A DNA stretch of 51,925 bases. Source: Burkholderiales bacterium (lineage in GTDB: Bacteria > Pseudomonadota > Gammaproteobacteria > Burkholderiales > Burkholderiaceae_C). Location of the stretch: positions 1 through 51,925 of the forward strand of contig JACRNC010000018.1 in the NCBI GenBank assembly GCA_016219375.1, given 5' to 3'. The position numbers and the translations under genes were made by a program. Position 1 is the first letter of the stretch. Every line of letters starts with the position of its first letter. The notes under the pieces are model-generated. The model was not told the DNA's origin. It ran no database searches and worked only from the letters and a program-made list of their open reading frames with translations. Of the stretch, positions 42,241-51,341 are shown piece by piece.

Positions 42241-44982
42241 ATGGCCGATTGGGTCAAAGGCTTCTGGGGCAAGGCGCGCCCCGTGCCTGGGGCAGCGCAC
42301 GCGCATCATGCGCTCGCCTATCACTGCCTGGATGTGGCCGCTGTCGCGGTGGCCTACCTGCGCCGCGCGCCGGCTCTGCGGCGGCTTATTGCTGACACGC
42401 TGGGGGTGCCCGATGACGAGCGCCTGATCGGCTGGCCGGCCTTCTGGCTGGCCCTGCACGACATCGGCAAGTTCGGCGAGGACTTCCAGGGCCAGTGCCC
42501 CGAGCTGTTCCACGAGCTCCGGGGACGCGAGCCACGCTTGCAAGGCAGCCCAGGCGTGCGGCACGACAGCACCGGGCTGCTGTTGTGGAAGCAGCGGCTG
42601 TCCAAACATGCTGTTGCACAAGGCTGGTTCGGCGCACGGACGGCTGATGCCATGGAAGCTTGGCATTGGTGGGCACGAGCCGTCATCGGCCACCACGGCC
42701 AGCCGCCACTGGAGCGGCGGCTGTTTCCGCGCGACCATTTCGACGAGGAAGACATACGAGCGGCGTCGAACTTCGCCGAGGTCGCCCGCGCGCTGCTTCT
42801 GCCCGAGCCGCCGCCTTTCGAGTCCGCGGATGTCGAGCACCTGGAGCTGGCCAGCCGGGCGCTGTCCTGGTGGCTCGCGGGTCTTGCCGTGATGGCCGAC
42901 TGGATCGGCTCCAACCAGGATCACTTCCCCTATCGCGCAGGCGGCATGTCGCTGCCGGACTACTGGCTCTGCGCGCAGCAGCAGGCCGCTCAGGCGCTGG
43001 ATGCGGCCGGCGTGCTGCCCATGCCCAGCGTGGGCGAGCTGCGCTTCGCCGAGCTCTTCCCGCAGATCACCGAGCCGTCTCCGCTGCAGCACTGGGCGGC
43101 GACCGTGGAGCTGAGCGACCAGCCGCAGATCCACCTGCTCGAAGACGTGACGGGGGCCGGCAAGACCGAGGCCGCCGTCATGCTCACGCATCGGCTGATG
43201 GCGCGGGGTGTGGCCTCCGGCTTCTTCATCGGCCTGCCGACCATGGCCACGGCCAATGCCATGTACGGCCGCATTGCCGAGGTCTATGCACGACTGTTCC
43301 CCGGCATGGCAAGCCTCGTGCTGTCGCATGGCCAGCGCATGCTGGTGGAGGCCTTTGCCGACTCCATCCTGCGGCCCGGCGACGAGGAGCACGACCCCAG
43401 CCAGCAGGATGAGACGGCCACCGCCCGCTGTGCGGCCTGGCTGGCGGACCACAACAAGTGCGCGCTGCTGGCCCCGGGTGGTGTGGGCACGCTGGACCAG
43501 GCGCTGCTGGCGGCCTTGCAGAGCAAGCACCAGTCGGTGCGCCTGCTGGGCCTGTTCCGCAAGGTGCTGGTGGTCGACGAGGTGCATGCCTGCGATCCGT
43601 ACATGCAGCGCGTACTGGAGACCGTTCTGGAGTTCCATGCCCGCTCAGGCGGCAGCGCCATCCTGCTGTCGGCCACGCTGCCGCAGCGCATGAAGCAGTC
43701 GCTACTGGGGGCGTTTGCGCGTGGGCGGCACAGCAAGGCTTTGCCACTGCTAGAGCAGGACTTCCCGCTCGTCACCGCCTGGCATGCGGGCATGCCGGCG
43801 GCGTACGAGCGGCCCATCAACACCCGGCCCAACGTTGTTCGCCAGCTCAAGGTGCGCTACGTCAGCGAGCTTGAAGAAGTGATCAGCGGCATCGTGCAGG
43901 CGCTGGAGGCGGGCCGCTGCGTCTGCTGGATGCGCAACACCGTGGCCGATGTGCTCGATGCCTACGCCCTGCTTGCACAGCATGTGCCGCCGGAGCGCAT
44001 CACCGTCTTCCATGCGCGCTTCGCCTTGCGCGACCGGCTGGATACCGAGGGCTTCGTGCTCGACCAATTCGGCAAGAGCAGTGCTCCTCAACAACGAGCC
44101 GGAAAGTTGGTGCTCGCTTCACAGGTGGCAGAGGCCTCCCTGGATGCCGATTGGGACTTGGTCATCTCCGACCTCGCGCCCATTGACCGCCTGCTGCAAC
44201 GCGCCGGCCGCCTCATGCGCCATGTGCGTGATGCTGCGGGCAGCCGCCTCACGCAACCGGGCGCGGTGGACGGCCGGGGCGAGCCCTGCCTGTGGGTGTT
44301 CGGACCGGCGTGGAGCGAGCAGCCCGCCGCCAACTGGTTCAAGGCCCACCTGCCCAAGGCGGCCAAGGTCTACCCCAACCATGCCCAGCTCTGGCACACC
44401 GCCCGCGTGCTGCAGCAGGGGCAACTCAGCATGCCGGGCGATGCGCGCCGGATCATCGAGGCGGTGTATGGCGAGCAGGCCGTGGCGCCGGAGGGCCTGG
44501 CCAGGATCGCCCAGCATGCCGAAGGCGACGATGAGAGCGAGGCGAGCCAGGGCCAGCAGAACAGCATCAAGCTGGAGGAGGGCTACACCCGCGGCCCCAT
44601 CGACTGGTGGGCCGAAGCCGCCACGCCCTCCCGCTTGGGCGAGCCCACCACCGACGTCGTCCTGGCCCGCTGGGACGGAGACCGCCTGCTGCCCTGGGCG
44701 GTGCACGACAAGCCGCGTGCGGCCTGGGCCTACAGCAGCCTGCGGCTGGCCCAGCGGTTGATCGCCAAAACGGCCGAGCCCGCCTGCCCAACGCGCCAGC
44801 AAGAACTGCAGCGCGTGCTGGACGAGCTGCCCGGCCACGGCCGCTGGAGCGTGGTGCTGGCTTTGGAGCTAGCCGACGAGCACTGGACCGGGTCGGCGTT
44901 GGCCGGACCCGAAGGCAAGGAGGTGCGGAAGGCGTGGCGCTATGACCCCCGGCTGGGGTTGCTGCCAGACCAAGACAGATGA
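42241..44982 (+). CDS. cas3: CRISPR-associated nuclease-helicase Cas3 (type I-E)
   Basis: A 913-residue protein that nicks, unwinds and degrades target DNA once Cascade has bound. The N-terminal HD nuclease domain has H73-D74 in LALHDIGKF and upstream His in HHALAYHCLDVA. The SF2 helicase follows: Walker A TGAGKTEAAV with Lys308, DEVH box at residues 446-449 (VVDEVHACD), LLSATLPQRMK (motif III), then the C-terminal lobe with QVAEASLDADWDLVISDLAP and QRAGRLMRH (motif VI). All key residues are visible, so it should be active. It is separated from cas8e by 256 bp holding a crRNA-like element. Confidence 0.97.
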   Translation: MADWVKGFWGKARPVPGAAHAHHALAYHCLDVAAVAVAYLRRAPALRRLIADTLGVPDDERLIGWPAFWLALHDIGKFGEDFQGQCPELFHELRGREPRLQGSPGVRHDSTGLLLWKQRLSKHAVAQGWFGARTADAMEAWHWWARAVIGHHGQPPLERRLFPRDHFDEEDIRAASNFAEVARALLLPEPPPFESADVEHLELASRALSWWLAGLAVMADWIGSNQDHFPYRAGGMSLPDYWLCAQQQAAQALDAAGVLPMPSVGELRFAELFPQITEPSPLQHWAATVELSDQPQIHLLEDVTGAGKTEAAVMLTHRLMARGVASGFFIGLPTMATANAMYGRIAEVYARLFPGMASLVLSHGQRMLVEAFADSILRPGDEEHDPSQQDETATARCAAWLADHNKCALLAPGGVGTLDQALLAALQSKHQSVRLLGLFRKVLVVDEVHACDPYMQRVLETVLEFHARSGGSAILLSATLPQRMKQSLLGAFARGRHSKALPLLEQDFPLVTAWHAGMPAAYERPINTRPNVVRQLKVRYVSELEEVISGIVQALEAGRCVCWMRNTVADVLDAYALLAQHVPPERITVFHARFALRDRLDTEGFVLDQFGKSSAPQQRAGKLVLASQVAEASLDADWDLVISDLAPIDRLLQRAGRLMRHVRDAAGSRLTQPGAVDGRGEPCLWVFGPAWSEQPAANWFKAHLPKAAKVYPNHAQLWHTARVLQQGQLSMPGDARRIIEAVYGEQAVAPEGLARIAQHAEGDDESEASQGQQNSIKLEEGYTRGPIDWWAEAATPSRLGEPTTDVVLARWDGDRLLPWAVHDKPRAAWAYSSLRLAQRLIAKTAEPACPTRQQELQRVLDELPGHGRWSVVLALELADEHWTGSALAGPEGKEVRKAWRYDPRLGLLPDQDR

Positions 44983-45007
44983 GCCGGCGGTCATTGGCCG
45001 CCGGCTC
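44981..45007. terminator. Hairpin at the end of cas3
   Basis: A perfect 10-bp stem, GAGCCGGCGG (44981-44990) and CCGCCGGCTC (44998-45007), has a 7-nt loop and starts inside the cas3 stop codon. Neither strand has a strong T-run after it. It overlaps the end of the degenerate repeat ψR2 by 6 bp, so on the minus strand it could also close off the crRNA-like transcript. Confidence 0.55.
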
Positions 45008-45071
45008 GCCCCGCTGGCGCGGGGAACGGGTTTTCCCTCACACAGGACACGGTTCATCCCCGGGGGGAAGC
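45002..45071 (-). ncRNA. creR: CreR-like crRNA-like RNA: ψR1 - guide - ψR2
   Basis: On the minus strand, in order: ψR1 (45071-45050) ends with GGGGATGAACCG, identical to the last 12 nt of the array repeat and including the full 8-nt crRNA 5' handle. A 20-nt guide follows (45049-45030, TGTCCTGTGTGAGGGAAAAC). Then ψR2 (45029-45002) contains GTTCCCCGCGCCAGCGGGG, a repeat core with a 6-bp stem CCCCGC/GCGGGG and loop GCCA. The first 11 guide nt match 45167-45157, upstream of cas8e, and that match is preceded on the same strand by AAG, the I-E PAM. The guide locus itself is preceded by CCG of the repeat, so it is not self-targeted. Known family: Cas-regulating RNAs (CreR) or CreA antitoxins, which direct Cascade to a promoter with a partial match. 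That this one is transcribed and works is inference. No convincing minus-strand promoter is seen, though TACACT (45088-45083) is a possible -10. Confidence 0.8.
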
Positions 45072-45135
45072 AGTGAACAGTCAGTGTAGGGGTCGGCGTC
45101 TTGACGCGGCGCACAAGGCGGCCGAAGATGCAAGG

Positions 45136-45170
45136 GAATGTCCTTAATGCTTCCAGCACACAGGACACTT
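45136..45170 (-). promoter_or_regulatory. Predicted Cascade autorepression target in the cas8e promoter region
   Basis: The PAM AAG (45170-45168 on the minus strand) is followed by TGTCCTGTGTG (45167-45157), identical to the seed of the crRNA-like guide. Positions 12 and 13 mismatch and 14-17 match again (GGAA). A full 32-nt Cascade footprint would cover 45136-45167. It abuts or overlaps the best candidate -35 for cas8e, so binding should block transcription without the extensive pairing that triggers Cas3. Confidence 0.75.
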
Positions 45171-45197
45171 TCTAAGTGAAGAGCGGGGCGCTATGCT
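45169..45197 (+). promoter_or_regulatory. Candidate cas8e operon promoter
   Basis: -35 TTTCTA (45169-45174), 17-bp spacer, -10 TATGCT (45192-45197); both boxes are weak. The ribosome-binding site AGGGAGGA (45223-45230) lies 8 bp before ATG 45239. A second candidate is TTGACG at 45101 with GAAGAT at 45124. Either would be affected by Cascade on 45136-45170. Confidence 0.4.
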
Positions 45198-45238
45198 TTC
45201 GCTAACGCTGTCAAAAACGACGAGGGAGGAAAGCCAAC

Positions 45239-46879
45239 ATGAACTTGTTGGACGCACCGTGGCTGCCCGTTCGCCGACGCTCCGGCGAACGGGCCTGGGC
45301 CACGCCACTGGAAGCCTTGAGCGACCCGAATGTGGTGGGGGTCGACGCCGACCGGGGTGACTTCAACGTCGCCGGCCACACGGCCCTGGTCGGGCTGCTG
45401 CAGACCGTCACGCCGGTCGACACGGCCACCGCCTGGAAGCGCCTGTTCGCCAACCCGCCCGGCATCGACACGCTGCGCGAGTGGTGTGCGCCCATCCGCT
45501 CCGCCTTCGAGGCCGATGGCGATGGGCCCCGCTTCATGCAGGACTTGCCCTTTGCCGCTGCCGAGACAGCCTCCATCGCCAACCTGCTGATCGACTCGCC
45601 GGGCGAGAACGGCATCAAGAACAACGCCGACCACTTCATCAAACGCGGCCGGGTGCGCCAGCTCTGCCCGTGCTGCGCGGTGATGGCGCTGCTGACCCTG
45701 CAGATCAACGCGCCCGCGGGCGGGGCCGGCAACCGCACCGGGCTGCGGGGCGGTGGGCCGCTCACCACCTTGGTCACGTGCATGGCGCCGCGCAGCCTCT
45801 GGCATGACGTCTGGCTCAATGTGCAGCAGCGCGGCGCCTTCCTCAGTGCCTGCGGTGATGCCGGCAAGACGGCGCCCCACTTCAGCTTCCCCTGGCTGGC
45901 CGAGGTCGCCGCCATCCAGCCCGAAGGGGGGCAGACGGCGCCGCTGGCCGTCCATCCTGCGCATGTGTGGTGGGCCATGCCGCGCCGCATCCGGTTGGAC
46001 TTTGACCAGACGGCCAGCGGCGACTGCGACCTGTGCGGACGCCCTGGCGACAAGCTCCTCACGCGCTACATCACGCGGCCCCAGGGCCTCAACTACAAAG
46101 GCCCGTGGGCGCACCCGCTTTCCCCCTATTACCAGGCCAAGGACGAGTGGCTGCCCGTCCACCCCCAGCCCGACGGCCTGGGCTACCGGCACTGGGTCGG
46201 CTGGGTGCTGGGCATGGCGCGTGACAACGGTCGAGTGCGCCCCGCCAAGGCGGTGGAGACGGCCTTGAAGTGGACGGACCTGGGTGTCGATCTGTCCATC
46301 TGGGCCTCGGGCTACGACATGGACAACATGAAGCCCCGCTGCTGGTACGAGTCCCGCCTGCCGCTGTTTGGACTGCCGCAATGCGACGAGGAAGAGCGGC
46401 TGATGGTGGCCGAGGACGTCGGCGCCTGGGTGATGGGTGCGGAGCAGGCCGCTCGCTGCCTGCGCGCGGCCGTGGCGGCCGCCTGGTTTCCCGGCGACAC
46501 CCGCGGCGACCTGGGCCAGATCACCGCCAGCTTCTGGGCCGCGACCGAGGCGCCGTTCTATCGCCTGGTGCGCGAGCGCATCGAGTCCGCCCGGTCCGGG
46601 TTGGAGCATGACGCCACCGCCACGGCAGAGCGCTGGCTCGCCACGCTGAGCCGCGCGGCGCGGGATCTCTTCGATCACCAATACGTGGGCGCGGGCAACG
46701 TCGAGCGCCAGCATCCGGATCGCATCGCAACGGCCTACCGCAGTCTGCGCGCCGCGCTCAACGGCAAGGCCATCCGGCAGGCGCTGCGTCTGCCCGTCAA
46801 GGAGATCCCTGCATCGCGTCGCGGCCCCGGTACGGCCGCACGCAAGAGCGGTGCTGCAGCAAGCAAGGAGGGAGCATGA
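45239..46879 (+). CDS. cas8e: Cascade large subunit Cas8e (Cse1/CasA)
   Basis: A 546-residue type I-E large subunit, which recognises the PAM and recruits Cas3. The start NLLDAPWLPVRR and the loop IDSPGENGIKNNADHF are family hallmarks. Two Cys pairs, C143-PC-C146 and C263-DL-C266, form a probable zinc site as seen in several Cse1 structures. The C-terminal four-helix bundle follows. It is about 40 residues longer than the E. coli protein, partly from a basic Ala-rich tail. It opens the Cascade operon; its stop overlaps the cse2 start (ATGA). Confidence 0.96.
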   Translation: MNLLDAPWLPVRRRSGERAWATPLEALSDPNVVGVDADRGDFNVAGHTALVGLLQTVTPVDTATAWKRLFANPPGIDTLREWCAPIRSAFEADGDGPRFMQDLPFAAAETASIANLLIDSPGENGIKNNADHFIKRGRVRQLCPCCAVMALLTLQINAPAGGAGNRTGLRGGGPLTTLVTCMAPRSLWHDVWLNVQQRGAFLSACGDAGKTAPHFSFPWLAEVAAIQPEGGQTAPLAVHPAHVWWAMPRRIRLDFDQTASGDCDLCGRPGDKLLTRYITRPQGLNYKGPWAHPLSPYYQAKDEWLPVHPQPDGLGYRHWVGWVLGMARDNGRVRPAKAVETALKWTDLGVDLSIWASGYDMDNMKPRCWYESRLPLFGLPQCDEEERLMVAEDVGAWVMGAEQAARCLRAAVAAAWFPGDTRGDLGQITASFWAATEAPFYRLVRERIESARSGLEHDATATAERWLATLSRAARDLFDHQYVGAGNVERQHPDRIATAYRSLRAALNGKAIRQALRLPVKEIPASRRGPGTAARKSGAAASKEGA

Positions 46880-47382
46880 AACTGGAGATCAAACGTGACA
46901 ACGCTGCCGGCGAGATGCTGGTGAAGTGGTGGGCCGAACTGGCCGACGACAAGGGCGGCCGGGCCGAGCTCAAGCGCGCGGCCGATGTGACCCGCGTGGT
47001 CATGTCGCCCGCCTACCAGCGGCTGCACCGCATGCTGTGCAAGGTGCTGCCCGAAGGCCAGGTGCCGGCCCACAAGGAGGACCGGCTGGCCATCGCCGCG
47101 GCCCTGCTGGCGCACGTCAAGGACGACGACAGCGGCGCCTCGCTGCCTGTGCTGATGAGCAAGCGGGAGCAGGAAAGCGACCGCCCGCCGGTCAGCCCGC
47201 TGCGCTTTCGCCGGCTGCTGGAGACGACGGATGTCGACGATCTCTTCGTCGGCCTGCGCCGCGTGCTGCCGCTGTTGGGCCACCGGGTCAACGTGGTGGC
47301 CTTGACCAATGACCTCCTCAACTGGGGCGACGCCACGCGCAAGCGTTGGGCCTATGGCTACCAGTGGCCGCAGTCGTCCTGA
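46876..47382 (+). CDS. cse2: Cascade small subunit Cse2 (CasB/Cas11)
   Basis: A 168-residue helical protein of the Cse2 family. It forms the Cascade inner belly as a dimer and stabilises the R-loop. Family features: LVKWWAELADDKGGRAELKRAADVTRV near the start and PLRFRRLLETTDVDDLFVGLRRVLPLLG in the C-terminal half, with a typical WGD/RKRWAYGY end. The ATG overlaps the cas8e stop by 4 bp. Confidence 0.94.
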   Translation: MKLEIKRDNAAGEMLVKWWAELADDKGGRAELKRAADVTRVVMSPAYQRLHRMLCKVLPEGQVPAHKEDRLAIAAALLAHVKDDDSGASLPVLMSKREQESDRPPVSPLRFRRLLETTDVDDLFVGLRRVLPLLGHRVNVVALTNDLLNWGDATRKRWAYGYQWPQSS

Positions 47383-47437
47383 GCCGCCTCATCTTCTTCA
47401 TCGACCCATCAAGACACTTCTCATCCGGAGGGAGCCC

Positions 47438-48565
47438 ATGTCTCGTTTCGTTCAACTCCACGTCCTCACGCACTATCCGCCGTCCAACCTCAACCGCGAC
47501 GACACCGGCCGGCCCAAGACCGCGCTGGTCGGCGATGCGCTGCGGCTGCGCATCTCCTCGCAGAGCCAGAAGCGGGCCTGGCGCACGTCGGACGTGTTCG
47601 AGACGGCGCTCGCCGGCCACATTGGCACGCGCACCAAGGAGTTGGGCCCCGAGCTGTACAAGGCGATGACGGCAGCTGGTGCGCCGGACAAGGACGCCCG
47701 CGCCTGGGCGCGGGCCATCGCCGAGAAGTTCGGCAAGCTCAAGGCCGAGAAGAAGGAGAAGGCCGACAAGGCCGACAAGGCGGAGAAGGGCGCCGACAAG
47801 GCGGACGTCGCCTACACCGACCTGCAGATCGAGCAGCTGGCCCACATCAGCCCGCAGGAGTGGGAGGCCGCCATGACCCTGGCGCGGGCCTGCGCCGAGC
47901 GCAAGTCCGCCCCGCAGGCGGACGAGCTGTCGCTGCTGACCCAGCCTCGCTCGGCGGTGGACATCGCCATGTTCGGCCGCATGCTGGCCGATGCGCCGCA
48001 GTTCAACGTGGAGGCCGCGATCCAGGTCTCGCACGCCTTCACGGTGCACAAGGCGCAGGTGGAGGACGACTTCTTCAGCGCGGTGGACGACATCAACCCG
48101 CGTGGCGCCGGCCACATCGACGAGCGCGGCTATGGCGCCGGGCTGTACTACCTCTACGTCTGCATCGACCGTGAGCTGCTCAAGACCAACCTTGGCGGCG
48201 ACGAGGCGCTGGCCGCCAAGGGCCTGGCCGCGCTGGTTGAGGCCATCACCAAGGTGTCGCCAACGGGCATGCAGAACAGCTTCGCCTCGCGCGCCTACGC
48301 CGGCTACGTGCTGGCAGAAAAGGGCGCGCAGCAGCCGCGCTCGCTGTCGCAAGCCTTCGTCGACCCGGTGCGCCCCGGCGCGGGCGGCGACGATGACGGC
48401 AGTGGCGGCGGCACCGGCATGGTCGCGGCGGCCAAGCGCGCCCTGAAGAAGCGTCAGGACGGCTTCGACCGCGTCTACGGCGCCTGTGCGGATGCGCGCT
48501 ACGAGCTGGACGTCGAGGCCCCGCAGGGCTCGCTCAGCGAGCTGATCGCCTTCGTCCAGGGCTGA
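47438..48565 (+). CDS. cas7: Cascade backbone subunit Cas7e (CasC)
   Basis: A 375-residue RAMP-like protein, six copies of which coat the crRNA spacer. Family start FVQLHVLTHYPPSNLNRDDTGRPK with ISSQSQKRAWRTS, and the thumb/palm region FTVHKAQVEDDFFSAVDDI followed by GAGHIDERGYGAGLYY. A Lys/Ala/Asp/Glu-rich insert of about 30 residues (around 101-128, KAEKKEKADKADKAEKGADK) is unusual. A Gly/Asp-rich loop (GAGGDDDGSGGG) lies near residue 315. RBS GGAGGGAG precedes the ATG. The 55-bp gap from cse2 has no other feature. Confidence 0.96.
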   Translation: MSRFVQLHVLTHYPPSNLNRDDTGRPKTALVGDALRLRISSQSQKRAWRTSDVFETALAGHIGTRTKELGPELYKAMTAAGAPDKDARAWARAIAEKFGKLKAEKKEKADKADKAEKGADKADVAYTDLQIEQLAHISPQEWEAAMTLARACAERKSAPQADELSLLTQPRSAVDIAMFGRMLADAPQFNVEAAIQVSHAFTVHKAQVEDDFFSAVDDINPRGAGHIDERGYGAGLYYLYVCIDRELLKTNLGGDEALAAKGLAALVEAITKVSPTGMQNSFASRAYAGYVLAEKGAQQPRSLSQAFVDPVRPGAGGDDDGSGGGTGMVAAAKRALKKRQDGFDRVYGACADARYELDVEAPQGSLSELIAFVQG

Positions 48566-48569
48566 GGTC

Positions 48570-49379
48570 ATGGAGCTGCTCGTCTTCCAGCTCCAGGGCG
48601 AGCTCGCCGCCTGGGGCGAGCCGGCCGTCGGCGAAAACCGGGGCACACAGAGCCACCCCAGCCAGTCTGCGCTGGTGGGGCTGCTGTGCGCCGCTCTCGG
48701 TCTGCAACGTGACGACCCCGCCATCCAGCGCATGGCGCAGGGCTATGCCTTTGCCGTGGGCATCCAGCAAGACGGCCGGCTGCTGCGCGACTTCCACACG
48801 GCGCAGGTGCCCCCGCGCAGTGCGCTCAAGGGCCGCCCGCATCGCACCCGGCGCGATGAGCTCACGGTGCCCGAGCTGGGCACCATCCTGTCGCGCCGCG
48901 ACTACCGGCAGCAGGTGGCGTATGTGGTCGCGGTCCAGGCACTGGACGGCGCCCCGCACGCATTGAACGCGCTCGCGCAGGCGCTGCAGCAGCCGCGTTA
49001 TGTGCTCTACCTCGGCCGCAAGTCATGTCCGCCGTCGGCACCGCTGGCGCCGGAGCTTGTGCAGGCGGACACCGTGTGCAGCGCCTTCGACACCTACCTG
49101 CGCGCCATCACCGAGCGCATTGCGGCCGCTCACGACCAGCGGGGCCGCGCCCGCCTGCCGCTACCCGCACCCATCGACGCGCTGGCCTGGGACGACGCCA
49201 TGAGCCCGCACATGGGCGCCGCGCCGGACCTGAGCGTCACGCGCAAGGACCGCGTGCTGCGCCGCCGCGGCTGGCAGTTCGCCGACCGCATGGAGCACCT
49301 GCACAGGCTGCAGCCGCCGGCGCCAGAACAAATTGAGATCGCCGAGGGAGACGATGTACTTCAGCCTGATCCTTCCTGA
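48570..49379 (+). CDS. cas5e: Cascade subunit Cas5e (CasD)
   Basis: A 269-residue RAMP protein that caps the crRNA 5' handle. Hallmarks: LVFQLQGELAAWGEPAVGENRGTQSHPSQSALVGLLCAALG at the N-terminus (the family G-rich/S-x-S motif) and QPRYVLYLGRKSCPPSAPL. It starts 4 bp after cas7 and overlaps cas6e by 26 bp. Confidence 0.95.
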   Translation: MELLVFQLQGELAAWGEPAVGENRGTQSHPSQSALVGLLCAALGLQRDDPAIQRMAQGYAFAVGIQQDGRLLRDFHTAQVPPRSALKGRPHRTRRDELTVPELGTILSRRDYRQQVAYVVAVQALDGAPHALNALAQALQQPRYVLYLGRKSCPPSAPLAPELVQADTVCSAFDTYLRAITERIAAAHDQRGRARLPLPAPIDALAWDDAMSPHMGAAPDLSVTRKDRVLRRRGWQFADRMEHLHRLQPPAPEQIEIAEGDDVLQPDPS

Positions 49380-50037
49380 GCCGGGGCAGGAGCGTGTGGC
49401 CGCCCGCGCGCACCTGACCGATCCGTATGCCGAGCACCAGTGGCTGTGGCGCTGGTTCCCGGCCGAGGCCGGTACGGCGCGTGATTTCATCTATCGCCGC
49501 CGCGAGGCGGACGGCATCCCGCGCTACTACGTGGTCTCCAAGCGGCATCCCGTGCAGCCGCAGCCGGGGTGGTCCCTGCAATGCAGGCCGTATGACCCGG
49601 AGTTGGCCAAAGGCGAGCGTCTGGCTTTCGACCTGCGGGCCAATGCGGTGGTCAGCCGCCCGGCAGACGGCAAAGGCCGGCGCCATGACGTGGTGATGGA
49701 CGAGAAGCGGCGCCTGCTGCAGGAGCGGGGTCTGGAGCAGTGGTCCAGGTGGGACCGCAGCGAACGCCCGCCGCTCTACGAGATCGTCCATGCGGCTGGC
49801 TACAGATGGCTGGCCCAGCGCGCCGAGGCGTGCGGCTTCCAACTGGACGAGGCCCAGCTGCGGGCGGATGCCTATGTGCAGCACCGCATCAAGGGCGCCG
49901 TGAAGTTCACCAGCATCGACTTCAGCGGCGAGCTGCTCGTCACCGATCCGGAGAAGTTCAAGGCCGTCCTGCTGAAGGGCATTGGCCATGCCAAGGCCTT
50001 CGGCTGTGGGCTGCTGTTGGTCAGACGCCTGGTGTGA
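49354..50037 (+). CDS. cas6e: crRNA-processing endonuclease Cas6e (CasE)
   Basis: A 227-residue ferredoxin-fold nuclease. It cuts precursor crRNA at the base of the repeat hairpin and stays bound to the 3' end. Family start MYFSLILPEPG, likely catalytic His in AEHQWLWRWFP, and the C-terminal glycine-rich loop LLKGIGHAKAFGCGLLLVRRL. It would process both the array repeats and, if transcribed, ψR2 of the crRNA-like element. The start at 49354 overlaps cas5e; the in-frame ATG at 49333 is less likely. Confidence 0.95.
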   Translation: MYFSLILPEPGQERVAARAHLTDPYAEHQWLWRWFPAEAGTARDFIYRRREADGIPRYYVVSKRHPVQPQPGWSLQCRPYDPELAKGERLAFDLRANAVVSRPADGKGRRHDVVMDEKRRLLQERGLEQWSRWDRSERPPLYEIVHAAGYRWLAQRAEACGFQLDEAQLRADAYVQHRIKGAVKFTSIDFSGELLVTDPEKFKAVLLKGIGHAKAFGCGLLLVRRLV

Positions 50038-50065
50038 GCCCGCGCGGCATGCCAAGGCTTGACAC

Positions 50066-51254
<1,189 letters not shown>

Positions 51255-51341
51255 CTCTTTAACAAGTCGAAATCAGCCTGGCCGGTTGGTAGAAAATCGG
51301 TGTGGCGAAAACGCTCGGTATATCAACGGGTTAGAGGAAGT
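51255..51341 (+). promoter_or_regulatory. CRISPR leader
   Basis: An 87-bp, relatively AT-rich stretch between cas2 and the first repeat. It contains GCTCTTTAACAA (51254-51265) and GTTGGTAGA (51285-51293), motifs I also recall in the E. coli I-E leader at similar places. A weak -10-like TATATC is at 51319. It should hold the array promoter and the integration signals used by Cas1-Cas2. Confidence 0.75.

Noticed and set aside
45031..45060. Reading the gap element as a remnant array in the same orientation as the main array
   Set aside because: In plus orientation neither copy ends in the ATGAACCG handle; only the minus orientation gives intact handle, guide and PAM-flanked target.
44869..45168. 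A 99-codon minus-strand open frame spanning the cas3 end and the cas3-cas8e gap
   Set aside because: It runs antisense through the cas3 3' end and through both degenerate repeats. It has a GTG start with no ribosome-binding site and no recognisable protein sequence. The RNA-level structure explains the region better.
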